This document shows positions 31,575 through 38,407 of a stretch of 39,751 nucleotides of DNA, one piece after another. A program made the translations under genes and the position numbers. Within the stretch, counting starts at the first letter, position 1, and each line of letters opens with the position of its first letter. The DNA is taken from NCBI RefSeq assembly GCF_008905045.1, contig NZ_VWMY01000028.1, forward strand, positions 101,840-141,590, given 5' to 3'. Under the pieces are notes generated by a model. The model made no database searches. It saw only the letters and a list, made by a program, of their open reading frames with translations, and was not told the origin of the DNA. Origin of the DNA: Streptomyces albicerus. Its GTDB lineage: Bacteria; Actinomycetota; Actinomycetes; Streptomycetales; Streptomycetaceae.

Positions 31575-32492
31575 GTGACCCAAGAAGTGAAGGAAATTTT
31601 CGCGGGCGGGGCCCCGCCCGCACCCGCGGCCCTCGCGGCCAAGGTCCGCACCCTCGCCCCATCGATGACCCGCTCCATGCAGCGGGTCGCCGAGGCCGTG
31701 GCCGGCGACCCCGCGGGCTGCGCGGCCCTCACGGTCACCGGCCTCGCGGAGCTCACCGGCACCAGCGAGGCGACAGTGGTCCGCACCGCCCGCCTCCTCG
31801 GCTACCCCGGCTACCGCGACCTGCGCCTCGCCCTCGCCGGCCTCGCCGCCCATCAGCAGTCGGGCCGGGCGCCCGCCGTGACGGCCGACATCGCGGTCGA
31901 CGACCCGATCGCGGACGTCGTCGCCAAGCTCGCGTACGACGAGCAGCAGACGCTCGCCGACACCGCGGCGGGGCTGGACACGGTCCAGCTCGGGGCCGCG
32001 GTGGGGGCGCTGGCCACGGCCCGTCGTATCGATGTGTACGGCGTCGGGGCGTCCGGGCTCGTCGCGCAGGACCTCACACAGAAGTTGCTGCGTATCGGGC
32101 TGATAGCGCATGCCCACAGCGATCCCCATCTCGCGGTGACCAACGCCGTGCAGTTGCGGGCCAAGGATGTGGCGATCTCGATCACGCACTCCGGGTCGAC
32201 GGGGGATGTCATCGAGCCGTTGCGGGTCGCCTTCGAGCGCGGGGCCACGACGGTCGCAATCACGGGGCGTCCGGACGGGCCCGTCACTCAGTACGCGGAT
32301 CACATCCTCACCACGTCCACGGCTCGGGAGAGCGAGTTGCGGCCGGCGGCGATGTCCTCGCGTACGAGTCAACTGCTTGTGGTGGACTGCTTGTTCATCG
32401 GGGTGGCGCAGAGGACGTATGAGACTGCGGCGCCGGCGTTGTCGGCGTCGTACGAGGCGTTGGCCCATCGCCACCGTTCCGCTCCGCGATAG
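31575..32492 (+). CDS. MurR/RpiR family transcriptional regulator
   Basis: 305 aa from GTG (VTQEVKEIFAGGAPPAPAAL). N-terminal RpiR-type HTH (MQRVAEAVAGDPAGCAALTV, then LTGTSEATVVRTARLLGYPG as the recognition part), and a C-terminal SIS sugar-phosphate-binding domain (IDVYGVGASGLVAQDLTQKL, then SITHSGSTGDVIEPLRVAFE). The effector is probably a phosphosugar; MurNAc-6-phosphate is the natural guess because murQ follows 135 bases downstream. The start was set by the promoter at 31540-31568. A type A repeat sits between this gene and murQ. Confidence 0.9.
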   Translation: MTQEVKEIFAGGAPPAPAALAAKVRTLAPSMTRSMQRVAEAVAGDPAGCAALTVTGLAELTGTSEATVVRTARLLGYPGYRDLRLALAGLAAHQQSGRAPAVTADIAVDDPIADVVAKLAYDEQQTLADTAAGLDTVQLGAAVGALATARRIDVYGVGASGLVAQDLTQKLLRIGLIAHAHSDPHLAVTNAVQLRAKDVAISITHSGSTGDVIEPLRVAFERGATTVAITGRPDGPVTQYADHILTTSTARESELRPAAMSSRTSQLLVVDCLFIGVAQRTYETAAPALSASYEALAHRHRSAPR

Positions 32493-32518
32493 CGGTTTGC
32501 TTGCGGCCAGTGGGTATC

Positions 32519-32571
32519 TGCGGGTCGTGGGGGCTGGTCGCGCAGTTCCCCGCGCCCCTATCGGGGCGCCA
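32519..32571. repeat. Dispersed repeat type A copy 3
   Basis: Core GGTCGCGCAGTTCCCCGCG at 32536-32554, then GCGCCCCTATCGGGGCGC (stem 7 bp, loop TATC). Lies between murR-like and murQ genes on the same strand and may reduce read-through. Confidence 0.75.
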
Positions 32572-32627
32572 ACCTGCACCGGAGATTCAAGAACCAGAAC
32601 GCCAAGTACCAGAAAGAGCCGCCGCAC

Positions 32628-33617
32628 ATGACCTCCAGCGCCGATGCCACCGACGCCGCCTCTCCCTCACCCTCCCCCTCCTCCCCTCCCTCCGCCGACT
32701 ACCGTGATCTGCGGGCCGAGTTGGAGAGCCTGACCACCGAGGCGTTCCGGCCCGAGCTCTCCGAGATCGATCAGCTGTCGACGCTCGGTATCGCGGAGAT
32801 CATGAACGGGGAGGACGCGACCGTGCCGGCGGCGGTCGCCGCGCAGTTGCCGCGGATCGCCGAGGCGATCGACGCCATCGCGGAACGGATGGCGCGGGGC
32901 GGTCGGCTCGTCTACGCGGGCGCGGGTACCGCCGGACGGCTCGGGGTGCTGGACGCGTCGGAGTGTCCACCGACGTTCAACACGGACCCGTCCGAGGTCG
33001 TCGGGCTGGTGGCGGGTGGTCCGACCGCGATGACGACGTCGATCGAGGGCGCGGAGGACTCCGCGGAACTGGCCGTCGAGGACCTGTCCGCCCTGGACCT
33101 CACGGCGGACGACGTGGTCGTCGGCGTTTCCGCCTCGGGCCGCACCCCGTACGCGATCGGCGCGGTCGAGCACGCCCGCGCGCTCGGCGCCCTCACCGTC
33201 GGCCTGTCCTGCAACGCGGACAGCGCCCTCGCGGCGGCCGCCGACCACGGCATCGAGGTCGTCGTGGGCCCCGAGCTGCTGACCGGCTCCACCCGCCTGA
33301 AGGCCGGTACGGCGCAGAAGCTCGTCCTCAACATGCTCTCGACGATCACGATGATCCGCCTGGGCAAGACGTACGGGAACCTGATGGTCGACGTACGCGC
33401 CTCGAACGAGAAGCTGCGGGCCCGCTCCCGCCGTATCGTCTCGCTCGCCACCGGCGCCTCCGACGAGGAGATCGAGGCCGCCCTCGCCGCCACCGACGGC
33501 GAGGTGAAGAACGCGATCCTCACCATCCTGGGCAACGTGGACGGCCCAACGGCGGCCCGCCTCCTGGAGGAGAACAACGGCCACCTGCGCGCGGCGCTTG
33601 CGGCGGCGACCGGCTGA
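32628..33617 (+). CDS. murQ: N-acetylmuramic acid 6-phosphate etherase
   Basis: 329 aa. Cleaves the D-lactyl ether of MurNAc-6-phosphate to give GlcNAc-6-phosphate in peptidoglycan recycling. After a Ser/Pro-rich, variable ~25-residue start come the family markers: TEAFRPELSEIDQLSTLGIA, YAGAGTAGRLGVLDASECPP near 102-121 (SIS domain and catalytic-region Glu), FNTDPSEVVGLVAGGP, and GVSASGRTPYAIGAVEHARA. The C-terminal helical part (ATDGEVKNAILTILGNVDGP) is complete. GAAAGAG lies ~9 bases before the ATG. It is followed after 3 bases by the HIT-like gene. Confidence 0.94.
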   Translation: MTSSADATDAASPSPSPSSPPSADYRDLRAELESLTTEAFRPELSEIDQLSTLGIAEIMNGEDATVPAAVAAQLPRIAEAIDAIAERMARGGRLVYAGAGTAGRLGVLDASECPPTFNTDPSEVVGLVAGGPTAMTTSIEGAEDSAELAVEDLSALDLTADDVVVGVSASGRTPYAIGAVEHARALGALTVGLSCNADSALAAAADHGIEVVVGPELLTGSTRLKAGTAQKLVLNMLSTITMIRLGKTYGNLMVDVRASNEKLRARSRRIVSLATGASDEEIEAALAATDGEVKNAILTILGNVDGPTAARLLEENNGHLRAALAAATG

Positions 33618-33620
33618 CCG

Positions 33621-34118
33621 GTGACCGATCAGACCTGTATGGCCTGCCGACTCGTCGCCGGGACCGAGTTCCTCCCGGGCGGGACGATCCACCGCACCGC
33701 TCTATGGGTCGTCGAGCACTGCGTCGGCCCGCTGGGCCTCGGCACACTGATCGTCAAGCCGGTCCGGCACGTCCTGCACGTGGCCGACCTGACACCGGAG
33801 GAGTCCGCCGAGCTCGGCCCGCTGCTACGCCGGGTCAGCCGCACCGTCACCACGGTGATGCGGCCCGAACAGGTCTACGTCTGCCTCTGGTCCCACGCGG
33901 GCGCCGAACCGGGCCACATCCACTTCGTGGTGCAGCCGGCGCTGAAGGCGGACCTCGAGCGGTACGGGGTCCACGGTCCCGCGCTGCAGATGGCCATGTT
34001 CGACGCGGGTGCCGTACCGGACGAGGAGGCGGTGGCCGACGTGTGCCGGCGGATGCGGGTGGAGCTGGGCTGTCAGTGGGGCGTGGGAGGCTGGAAAGGT
34101 CACGAGGAAGGGGTATGA
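33621..34118 (+). CDS. HIT-like protein
   Basis: 165 aa from GTG, 3 bases after murQ. CMACRLVAGTEFLPGG at the start may bind a metal. VEHCVGPLGLGTLIVKPVRH and EPGHIHFVVQPALKADLERY are in the HIT (histidine triad) arrangement. The triad is reduced: the last two histidines (HIH) are kept, the first is replaced by Pro. A nucleotide hydrolase/transferase role is possible but not assured. It overlaps the next gene by 4 bases (ATGA). Confidence 0.75.
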   Translation: MTDQTCMACRLVAGTEFLPGGTIHRTALWVVEHCVGPLGLGTLIVKPVRHVLHVADLTPEESAELGPLLRRVSRTVTTVMRPEQVYVCLWSHAGAEPGHIHFVVQPALKADLERYGVHGPALQMAMFDAGAVPDEEAVADVCRRMRVELGCQWGVGGWKGHEEGV

Positions 34119-34723
34119 GCGTCGTGAACCATGCGCAATTGACCGCTCTGGGCCGGGCCCTGCGGGTGCTCGGGGAGCACGGGGACGCGTTGTCCGCCGA
34201 GATGCCTGACGCGAAGCTGCACGAGGTGAAGGCCGATCTCAAGCGGGCTCTTGACCTGCTGGAGGAGACCGTCACCAAGGCGGCGCCGACCACCCGCTGC
34301 CCGGAGCACCCCACGGGACCGGTCGACGAGGACGCCCCCGACCTGTGCCTGCTCTGCGAGACCCGTCGCCGTATCGCCCGCCGCTCGAAGGTCAACGACT
34401 CGTTCAACGACTCGTTCCCGCAGGGCCGGGCAGCCGCTTCGGACGAGGCTGCGGAGCGTACGAAGTCCCGCTACGGCGTACGGGGCGACCGGCCCCAGCC
34501 CCAGCAGCGCTGGCTCCCCGAGATGTGGACCGGCCAGGCCTGGCAGCTCTGCGGCACGCCCCGCCGCGACAAGCAGGAGGCCGAGATGTATCTCTCCGCG
34601 CAGCGCCGGGGCCCGCGCCCGAGCATGGCCTACCGCCTGGTCCACGAGTTCACCGACTACGAGGTGCTGCGGATCTGGGGCACACCCGTGAAGATCGACA
34701 TCGAACCGATGGGAAACCTCTAG
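34115..34723 (+). CDS. Hypothetical protein, C-rich middle, regulator-like ends
   Basis: 202 aa from ATG (MSVVNHAQLTALGRALRVLG), which overlaps the HIT stop (ATGA). Helical N-terminus; CPEHPTGPVDEDAPDLCLLC has a CxxC that may bind zinc; a tandem NDSFNDSF duplication; then a basic Arg-rich stretch and a compact C-terminal region (RWLPEMWTGQAWQLCGTPRR, then YRLVHEFTDYEVLRIWGTPV). No family recognised. The operon murQ-HIT-this gene is tightly spaced. It ends near 200 bases of remnant sequence. Confidence 0.65.
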   Translation: MSVVNHAQLTALGRALRVLGEHGDALSAEMPDAKLHEVKADLKRALDLLEETVTKAAPTTRCPEHPTGPVDEDAPDLCLLCETRRRIARRSKVNDSFNDSFPQGRAAASDEAAERTKSRYGVRGDRPQPQQRWLPEMWTGQAWQLCGTPRRDKQEAEMYLSAQRRGPRPSMAYRLVHEFTDYEVLRIWGTPVKIDIEPMGNL

Positions 34724-34732
34724 GCGACCTGC

Positions 34733-34870
34733 CGCCGGACCACGTGATGAAGGGGTTCGCGGCCAGGTAGGTCGCGCGGTCCGCGCCGGACAGCGCGGCG
34801 AGGTACCTGGTCGCCGACGGCTTGAGGTGGGTCTTCACCAGGACTCGTCGAGGTTGCGCGCGGTGGGGGA
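34733..34870 (-). pseudogene. Remnant of one or two small genes
   Basis: A GTG at 34838 opens VKTHLKPSATRYLAALSGAD and RATYLAANPFI, all with G/C third positions. The coding signal then fades near 34735. Just upstream, in another frame, TARNLDESW ends in a TGA that overlaps that GTG. This resembles the junction of a coupled two-gene pair whose outer parts are gone. Identity unknown; it may be chance. Confidence 0.35.
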
Positions 34871-34933
34871 TACCAAGCCCTTCCCGATCTCAGCTACGCC
34901 TCAGCTGCTCCTGGGCTGTGCAACCGACGCCGG

Positions 34934-35143
34934 TCACGGCAACCGCCCCTCCTGATTGATCCGCCGCACCCGCGCCCGCAGCACCTCCCCGGGCGGCGCC
35001 TCGCCCATCGCCTCCGGAGGACAGTCCCACTCCCGCCCACCACCCACGGGCCGCAGCTGTACGTATCCGCCCTCGTGCCCCATGACCTGCCCGACCCGCC
35101 CGTCGCGTACGTCGACCACGTACGCCCCGACCTCACCGTTCAC
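34934..35143 (-). CDS. Small hypothetical protein
   Basis: 69 aa from GTG (VNGEVGAYVVDVRDGRVGQV), a compact beta-rich-looking protein (GHEGGYVQLRPVGGGREWDC, then LRARVRRINQEGRLP). Its start overlaps the stop of the upstream gene (GTGA), so translation is coupled. Such tiny pairs are frequent beside XRE-DUF5753 genes in streptomycetes. Function unknown. Confidence 0.7.
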   Translation of the reverse strand: MNGEVGAYVVDVRDGRVGQVMGHEGGYVQLRPVGGGREWDCPPEAMGEAPPGEVLRARVRRINQEGRLP

Positions 35144-35361
35144 GCCTGCTCACCCGCACCGCGCAGCGCGTCGGCCAGCCGAACCGCCGTCCGTACGTTG
35201 CACCGCCCCAACTCCACCAGCGCGTACGGCTCGCCGGTCGCCGCCGTCACCGGATCGACGCCGAGTGACGGCAGCGCGACGCCCGCCCCCTCCAGGGCCG
35301 CCCGCAAGCACTCCACCGCCTCTTCCGTCGACCGCACCCGCTCACTCGACGTCATCCCCAT
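35140..35361 (-). CDS. Small hypothetical protein, partner of the preceding gene
   Basis: 73 aa from ATG (MGMTSSERVRSTEEAVECLR), with GGAGG 9 bases upstream; the ATG two codons later is less well placed. Helical, with ECLRAALEGAGVALPSLGVD and ALVELGRCNVRTAVRLADAL, a pattern seen in many small Streptomyces proteins near XRE regulators. It is divergent from the XRE gene (115 bases between starts). Function unknown; an antitoxin-like or regulatory-modulator role is speculation. Confidence 0.72.
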   Translation of the reverse strand: MGMTSSERVRSTEEAVECLRAALEGAGVALPSLGVDPVTAATGEPYALVELGRCNVRTAVRLADALRGAGEQA

Positions 35362-35476
35362 CGCACCCGGCCTCCACTCTGAGTGTTCGCGTTCACCACA
35401 CAGCGTGGCCACCGCGCCTCTAACCTGGCCAGAGACGGCGCCCCAACAACCCCGCCTGTGTGACAGGGAGTTGCGC

Positions 35477-36319
35477 ATGCCAGGACCGAAGGACCTCGAC
35501 CCGTCCTCGTCACCACGTGCTCTGATCGGCTCCGAGTTGCGTCACGCTCGCGAACGGAAGGGCCTCAGTCAGAGCGAACTGGGCGAGCCGTTGTTCGTCA
35601 GCGGCTCGTTCATCGGCCAACTGGAGGCGGGGACACGGCGCCTGCACCTCGAATACGCCGTCCAGATAGACGAGATCCTCGACACGAACGGCTTCTTCGA
35701 GCGCAACTGCTCAGCTCTGGCCAAGTCCAAGTACCCAGACCACTTTGAGGAGGCGGCGGAGGCCGAGGCAGTTGCTACGGCGATCAGGCACTACCTCCCG
35801 CTACTGATCCCAGGCTTGTTGCAGACCCCGGCGTACGCCGCAGCGCTGTTCCGCTCCTACCGGCCGATGGTCTCGGGTGCCGAGATCGAAGAGCTGGTGG
35901 CGACCCGAATGGAACGTGCCCACCTCCTCAGGGATCCAACAACCCCGCTGTTGTGGGTGGTCCTCGACGAGGCCGCGGTCCGGCGACCGGTCGGCGGAGC
36001 GACAGCGATGGCAGAGGCCCTACGCCATGTGGCAGACCTGGCACGTCGCCACCGGATCATCATGCAGGTGCTGCCGTTTGACGCCGGAGCGCATGCCGGA
36101 ATGGGCGGTTCCTTGAAACTCATGGAGTTCGCGGACGCCCCGCCGCTCTGTTTCGTCGAGGGGCTGGACATGGGCAAACTGCTGGACGACCCCGCTACGG
36201 TCGCCCGCCACACGCTCACGTTCAACCTTCTCCAGGCGGCAGCACTTTCACCTCAGCGTTCGCTGGCCCTGGTGGAGTCAGCGGCGCAGGATTACGAGCA
36301 TGAAGACCAGCACCCGTGA
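35477..36319 (+). CDS. XRE-family regulator with DUF5753 domain
   Basis: 280 aa. GGGAG is 6 bases before the ATG. HTH near residues 15-72 (SELRHARERKGLSQSELGEP, then VSGSFIGQLEAGTRRLHLEY). The rest is DUF5753 (LPLLIPGLLQTPAYAAALFR, VARRHRIIMQVLPF-like block, HAGMGGSLKLMEFADAPP). In streptomycetes these are paired with DUF397 partners and often act in development or antibiotic control. The DUF397 gene starts inside this gene's last 20 bases. Confidence 0.92.
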   Translation: MPGPKDLDPSSSPRALIGSELRHARERKGLSQSELGEPLFVSGSFIGQLEAGTRRLHLEYAVQIDEILDTNGFFERNCSALAKSKYPDHFEEAAEAEAVATAIRHYLPLLIPGLLQTPAYAAALFRSYRPMVSGAEIEELVATRMERAHLLRDPTTPLLWVVLDEAAVRRPVGGATAMAEALRHVADLARRHRIIMQVLPFDAGAHAGMGGSLKLMEFADAPPLCFVEGLDMGKLLDDPATVARHTLTFNLLQAAALSPQRSLALVESAAQDYEHEDQHP

Positions 36320-36509
36320 GTACGACCTGCCCTCCACCGCCTGGCTGAAGTCCAGCTACAGCGCCGGCGACGGCGGCGACTGCCTGGAGGTGGCCCCCGG
36401 CCACCCCACCCACGTCCCCGTCCGCGACTCCAAGAACCCCCTCGGCCCGAAGCTCAAGTTCCGGGCCGAGGCATGGTCGGCGTTCATCGAAAACCTCAAG
36501 CGGGACTAG
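36300..36509 (+). CDS. DUF397 protein
   Basis: 69 aa. Full DUF397 pattern: WLKSSYSAGDGGDCLEVAPG, VPVRDSKNPLGPKLKFRAEA, then WSAFIENLKRD. The ATG overlaps the end of the XRE-DUF5753 gene. DUF397 proteins are thought to modulate the paired regulator (as in WhiJ-like systems). The C-terminus and both conserved blocks are intact. Confidence 0.93.
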   Translation: MKTSTREYDLPSTAWLKSSYSAGDGGDCLEVAPGHPTHVPVRDSKNPLGPKLKFRAEAWSAFIENLKRD

Positions 36510-36566
36510 CCAGCCGCTGCCCGAAGCTCAAGCGCCGAGCTCCGAGCCCTGCTTCTGAGGATTGGG

Positions 36567-36586
36567 GGGTGGGTCTCAACCCACCC
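36567..36586. terminator. Hairpin terminator after the DUF397 gene
   Basis: GGGTGGGT-CTCA-ACCCACCC, perfect 8-bp stem, 58 bases after the DUF397 stop; a TCCC follows. Confidence 0.65.
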
Positions 36587-36619
36587 ACCCTCCCTGCGAG
36601 TTGACTCGACGCGTTCGGC

Positions 36620-36649
36620 TTGCCACGCACAGTCACATGGGTCTAGCGT
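36620..36649 (+). promoter_or_regulatory. Promoter candidate for the wHTH-Uma2 genes
   Basis: TTGCCA (36620-36625), 18-base spacer, TAGCGT (36644-36649). Predicted start near 36656, giving a short leader that opens almost directly into the hairpin at 36665. Confidence 0.5.
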
Positions 36650-36664
36650 GCCCGGATAACGAAC

Positions 36665-36700
36665 AGCCCCCGCCAGGTGCTAGCAACACCTGCGGGGGCT
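36665..36700 (+). promoter_or_regulatory. Leader hairpin of the wHTH gene
   Basis: AGCCCCCGC and CAGGTG pair with CACCTG and GCGGGGGCT, with one bulged C and loop CTAGCAA: about 14 pairs. It stands 9 bases after the predicted transcription start and 32 bases before the ATG. It could be an attenuator, an RNA stabiliser or a protein site; alternatively a terminator of upstream read-through. Confidence 0.5.
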
Positions 36701-36731
36701 TGACCAACGAGATCGAAAGCGACTCGATCCC

Positions 36732-37607
36732 ATGGCTGATGCCAAGCCTAGTCCTGCCTTCGTGCCCGCGCACGCATCCCCGCACCCGATGGCCAATCCG
36801 GGTTACGGAAAACGCGGCGCCCCGGACCAACTCCCCCGCACGGCCCACGACTTCGCCCACCTCCCACCCCGCGAAGCCGCCATCGCCGCGTACATCGACC
36901 GCCTTCCCAACGGCGCCGACATCTCCGTAAAGACGCTGGCCAAGACGCTCCCGTACGGCCAGTGCGCCCTCCGCACAGCCCTCAACAACCTCCAACGGGC
37001 AGGCCACTTGCGCCGGGGCCGCGAACACCTGGCCGACTCGGGGAGTCCGCGCTGGATCACCCGAACGTGGTTCTCGCGAACGGCGCGGGACGACGACTGG
37101 TGGGCGGCGTTCACGCGGGGCGACGTACCGCAGGAGCCTCCAGGGGATCGGCGGGGCCCCACCCGTTCCCGCGCCCACATCCTCCTGGCGGCCCTCGGCC
37201 GTACGACTCCGCCCCTGTCCCTCTCCGCCAAGGAATGCGCGGACCTCGCCCCGCTCCTCACAGAGTGGTTCGCGAGGGGTGCCACCGACGACCACGTACT
37301 CCAGTCCCTGACCGCAGGCCTCCCCATCCCGGTCCACAGCCCGGCCGCCCTCGTCCGCGCCCGCCTGATCGCGAAGCTCCCACCAGAACCGGAACCCGCC
37401 CCACGCCCACCCCTCCGCGTACTGGAATGCGCGAAATGCGGCACACCGGGCCACCCGGAGGCCCTGCCGGGCGGCACCTGCGGGCCGTGCCGGGGCGAGG
37501 CCGCCCCACCCCGGCCCTCCGCCCCCTTGACGTCCACCGCAGTCCACGCCCACGCCGCCGCAGCCCGCGCGGCGATGGTCGACCGACGAGAAAGGCCACG
37601 CGTATGA
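36732..37607 (+). CDS. Winged-helix DNA-binding protein with zinc-ribbon tail
   Basis: 291 aa (MADAKPSPAFVPAHASPHPM). Winged HTH near residues 55-105: REAAIAAYIDRLPNGADISV, YGQCALRTALNNLQRAGHLR. The C-terminus has CAKCGTPGHPEALPGGTCGP and a final C, a CxxC/CxxC zinc ribbon. The middle is a variable acidic/basic linker. No Shine-Dalgarno is clear, so the hairpin leader may matter for expression. Its stop overlaps an ATG (ATGA) 63 bases before the preferred Uma2 start. The two genes likely form an operon. Confidence 0.75.
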   Translation: MADAKPSPAFVPAHASPHPMANPGYGKRGAPDQLPRTAHDFAHLPPREAAIAAYIDRLPNGADISVKTLAKTLPYGQCALRTALNNLQRAGHLRRGREHLADSGSPRWITRTWFSRTARDDDWWAAFTRGDVPQEPPGDRRGPTRSRAHILLAALGRTTPPLSLSAKECADLAPLLTEWFARGATDDHVLQSLTAGLPIPVHSPAALVRARLIAKLPPEPEPAPRPPLRVLECAKCGTPGHPEALPGGTCGPCRGEAAPPRPSAPLTSTAVHAHAAAARAAMVDRRERPRV

Positions 37608-37666
37608 CCGCTCCAACAGTCCGAAAGCACACAGCCGGGGCACGATGGGAGGGAGGAGGCAACACC

Positions 37667-38347
37667 ATGACCCCTGGTACCACCGAACGCCCGCAGATGT
37701 CCGTCGAGGACTTCGAAGAACTCGTCCGCCGGGCTCCGAGGGAGCTACGGAACAGGCTCGAATTCCTCGGAGGAAGGCTGCGCGTCAGGCACGGTCCCCT
37801 CGATGTCGACGAATTCGAGGAGCTCGCCGCCGTCGCCCCCGAAACCGTGCGGCTGGAATACATGAACGGAAAAGTAGGGGTCAAGGCAATGCCGGACGGC
37901 AAGCACACGTCGATCTTCATGTGGCTGCTCCGCCAGTGCATGCAGCAACGCCCCGACCTGGATCTCGCGCCCGAACGGGGCGTCAAGGCCGAGGCATACC
38001 GCAAGGGCCGCGCACGCACGGACGGCTTCCTGGCGCCTGTGGACCACTTCCAGGAAGACGGCGAGTGGTCCGAGACCGACGGCGCTCTCATGGCCGTCGA
38101 AATCACCTCCCACGACCGCGACACCGACCAGCGCGACCGCATCGACAAGCCCGTCGGCTACGCGGAGGCCGACATCCCCGTCTACCTCCTCATCGACCGC
38201 GACAACAACACCCTCACCGTGTTCAGCGAGCCAAAGGACGGCCGCTACCAGCAGGCGCCCTCCTACCCGTGGGGATCCACCGTGGAGATCCCCGAGCCCG
38301 TCGGCATCACCCTCAAAACCGAGAAGCTCAAGGACTACGCGGACTGA
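37667..38347 (+). CDS. Uma2 family (PD-(D/E)XK-like) protein with duplicated N-terminus
   Basis: 226 aa from ATG 37667, with GGAGG 8 bases upstream; the ATG at 37604, overlapping the wHTH stop, is open but the codons between have poor third positions. The nuclease-like core has RTDGFLAP, VEITSHDRDTDQ and DKPVGYAEADIPVYLLID, giving Asp, Glu and Lys in the family order. The N-terminus is unusual: EDFEELVRRAPRELRNRLEF is followed by DEFEELAAVAPETVRLEYMN, a clear tandem duplication. Uma2 proteins are widespread but poorly understood. A strong terminator follows. Confidence 0.85.
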   Translation: MTPGTTERPQMSVEDFEELVRRAPRELRNRLEFLGGRLRVRHGPLDVDEFEELAAVAPETVRLEYMNGKVGVKAMPDGKHTSIFMWLLRQCMQQRPDLDLAPERGVKAEAYRKGRARTDGFLAPVDHFQEDGEWSETDGALMAVEITSHDRDTDQRDRIDKPVGYAEADIPVYLLIDRDNNTLTVFSEPKDGRYQQAPSYPWGSTVEIPEPVGITLKTEKLKDYAD

Positions 38348-38360
38348 GCCACGTAAACCC

Positions 38361-38395
38361 GCGAGGGGCACCCCCGGAAAAGGGGTGCCCCTCGC
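38361..38395. terminator. Strong bidirectional hairpin terminator
   Basis: Perfect 14-bp stem GCGAGGGGCACCCC / GGGGTGCCCCTCGC, loop CGGAAAA. It lies between convergent Uma2 and Old Yellow Enzyme genes. Confidence 0.85.
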
Positions 38396-38407
38396 TCAGA
38401 ATTCATC

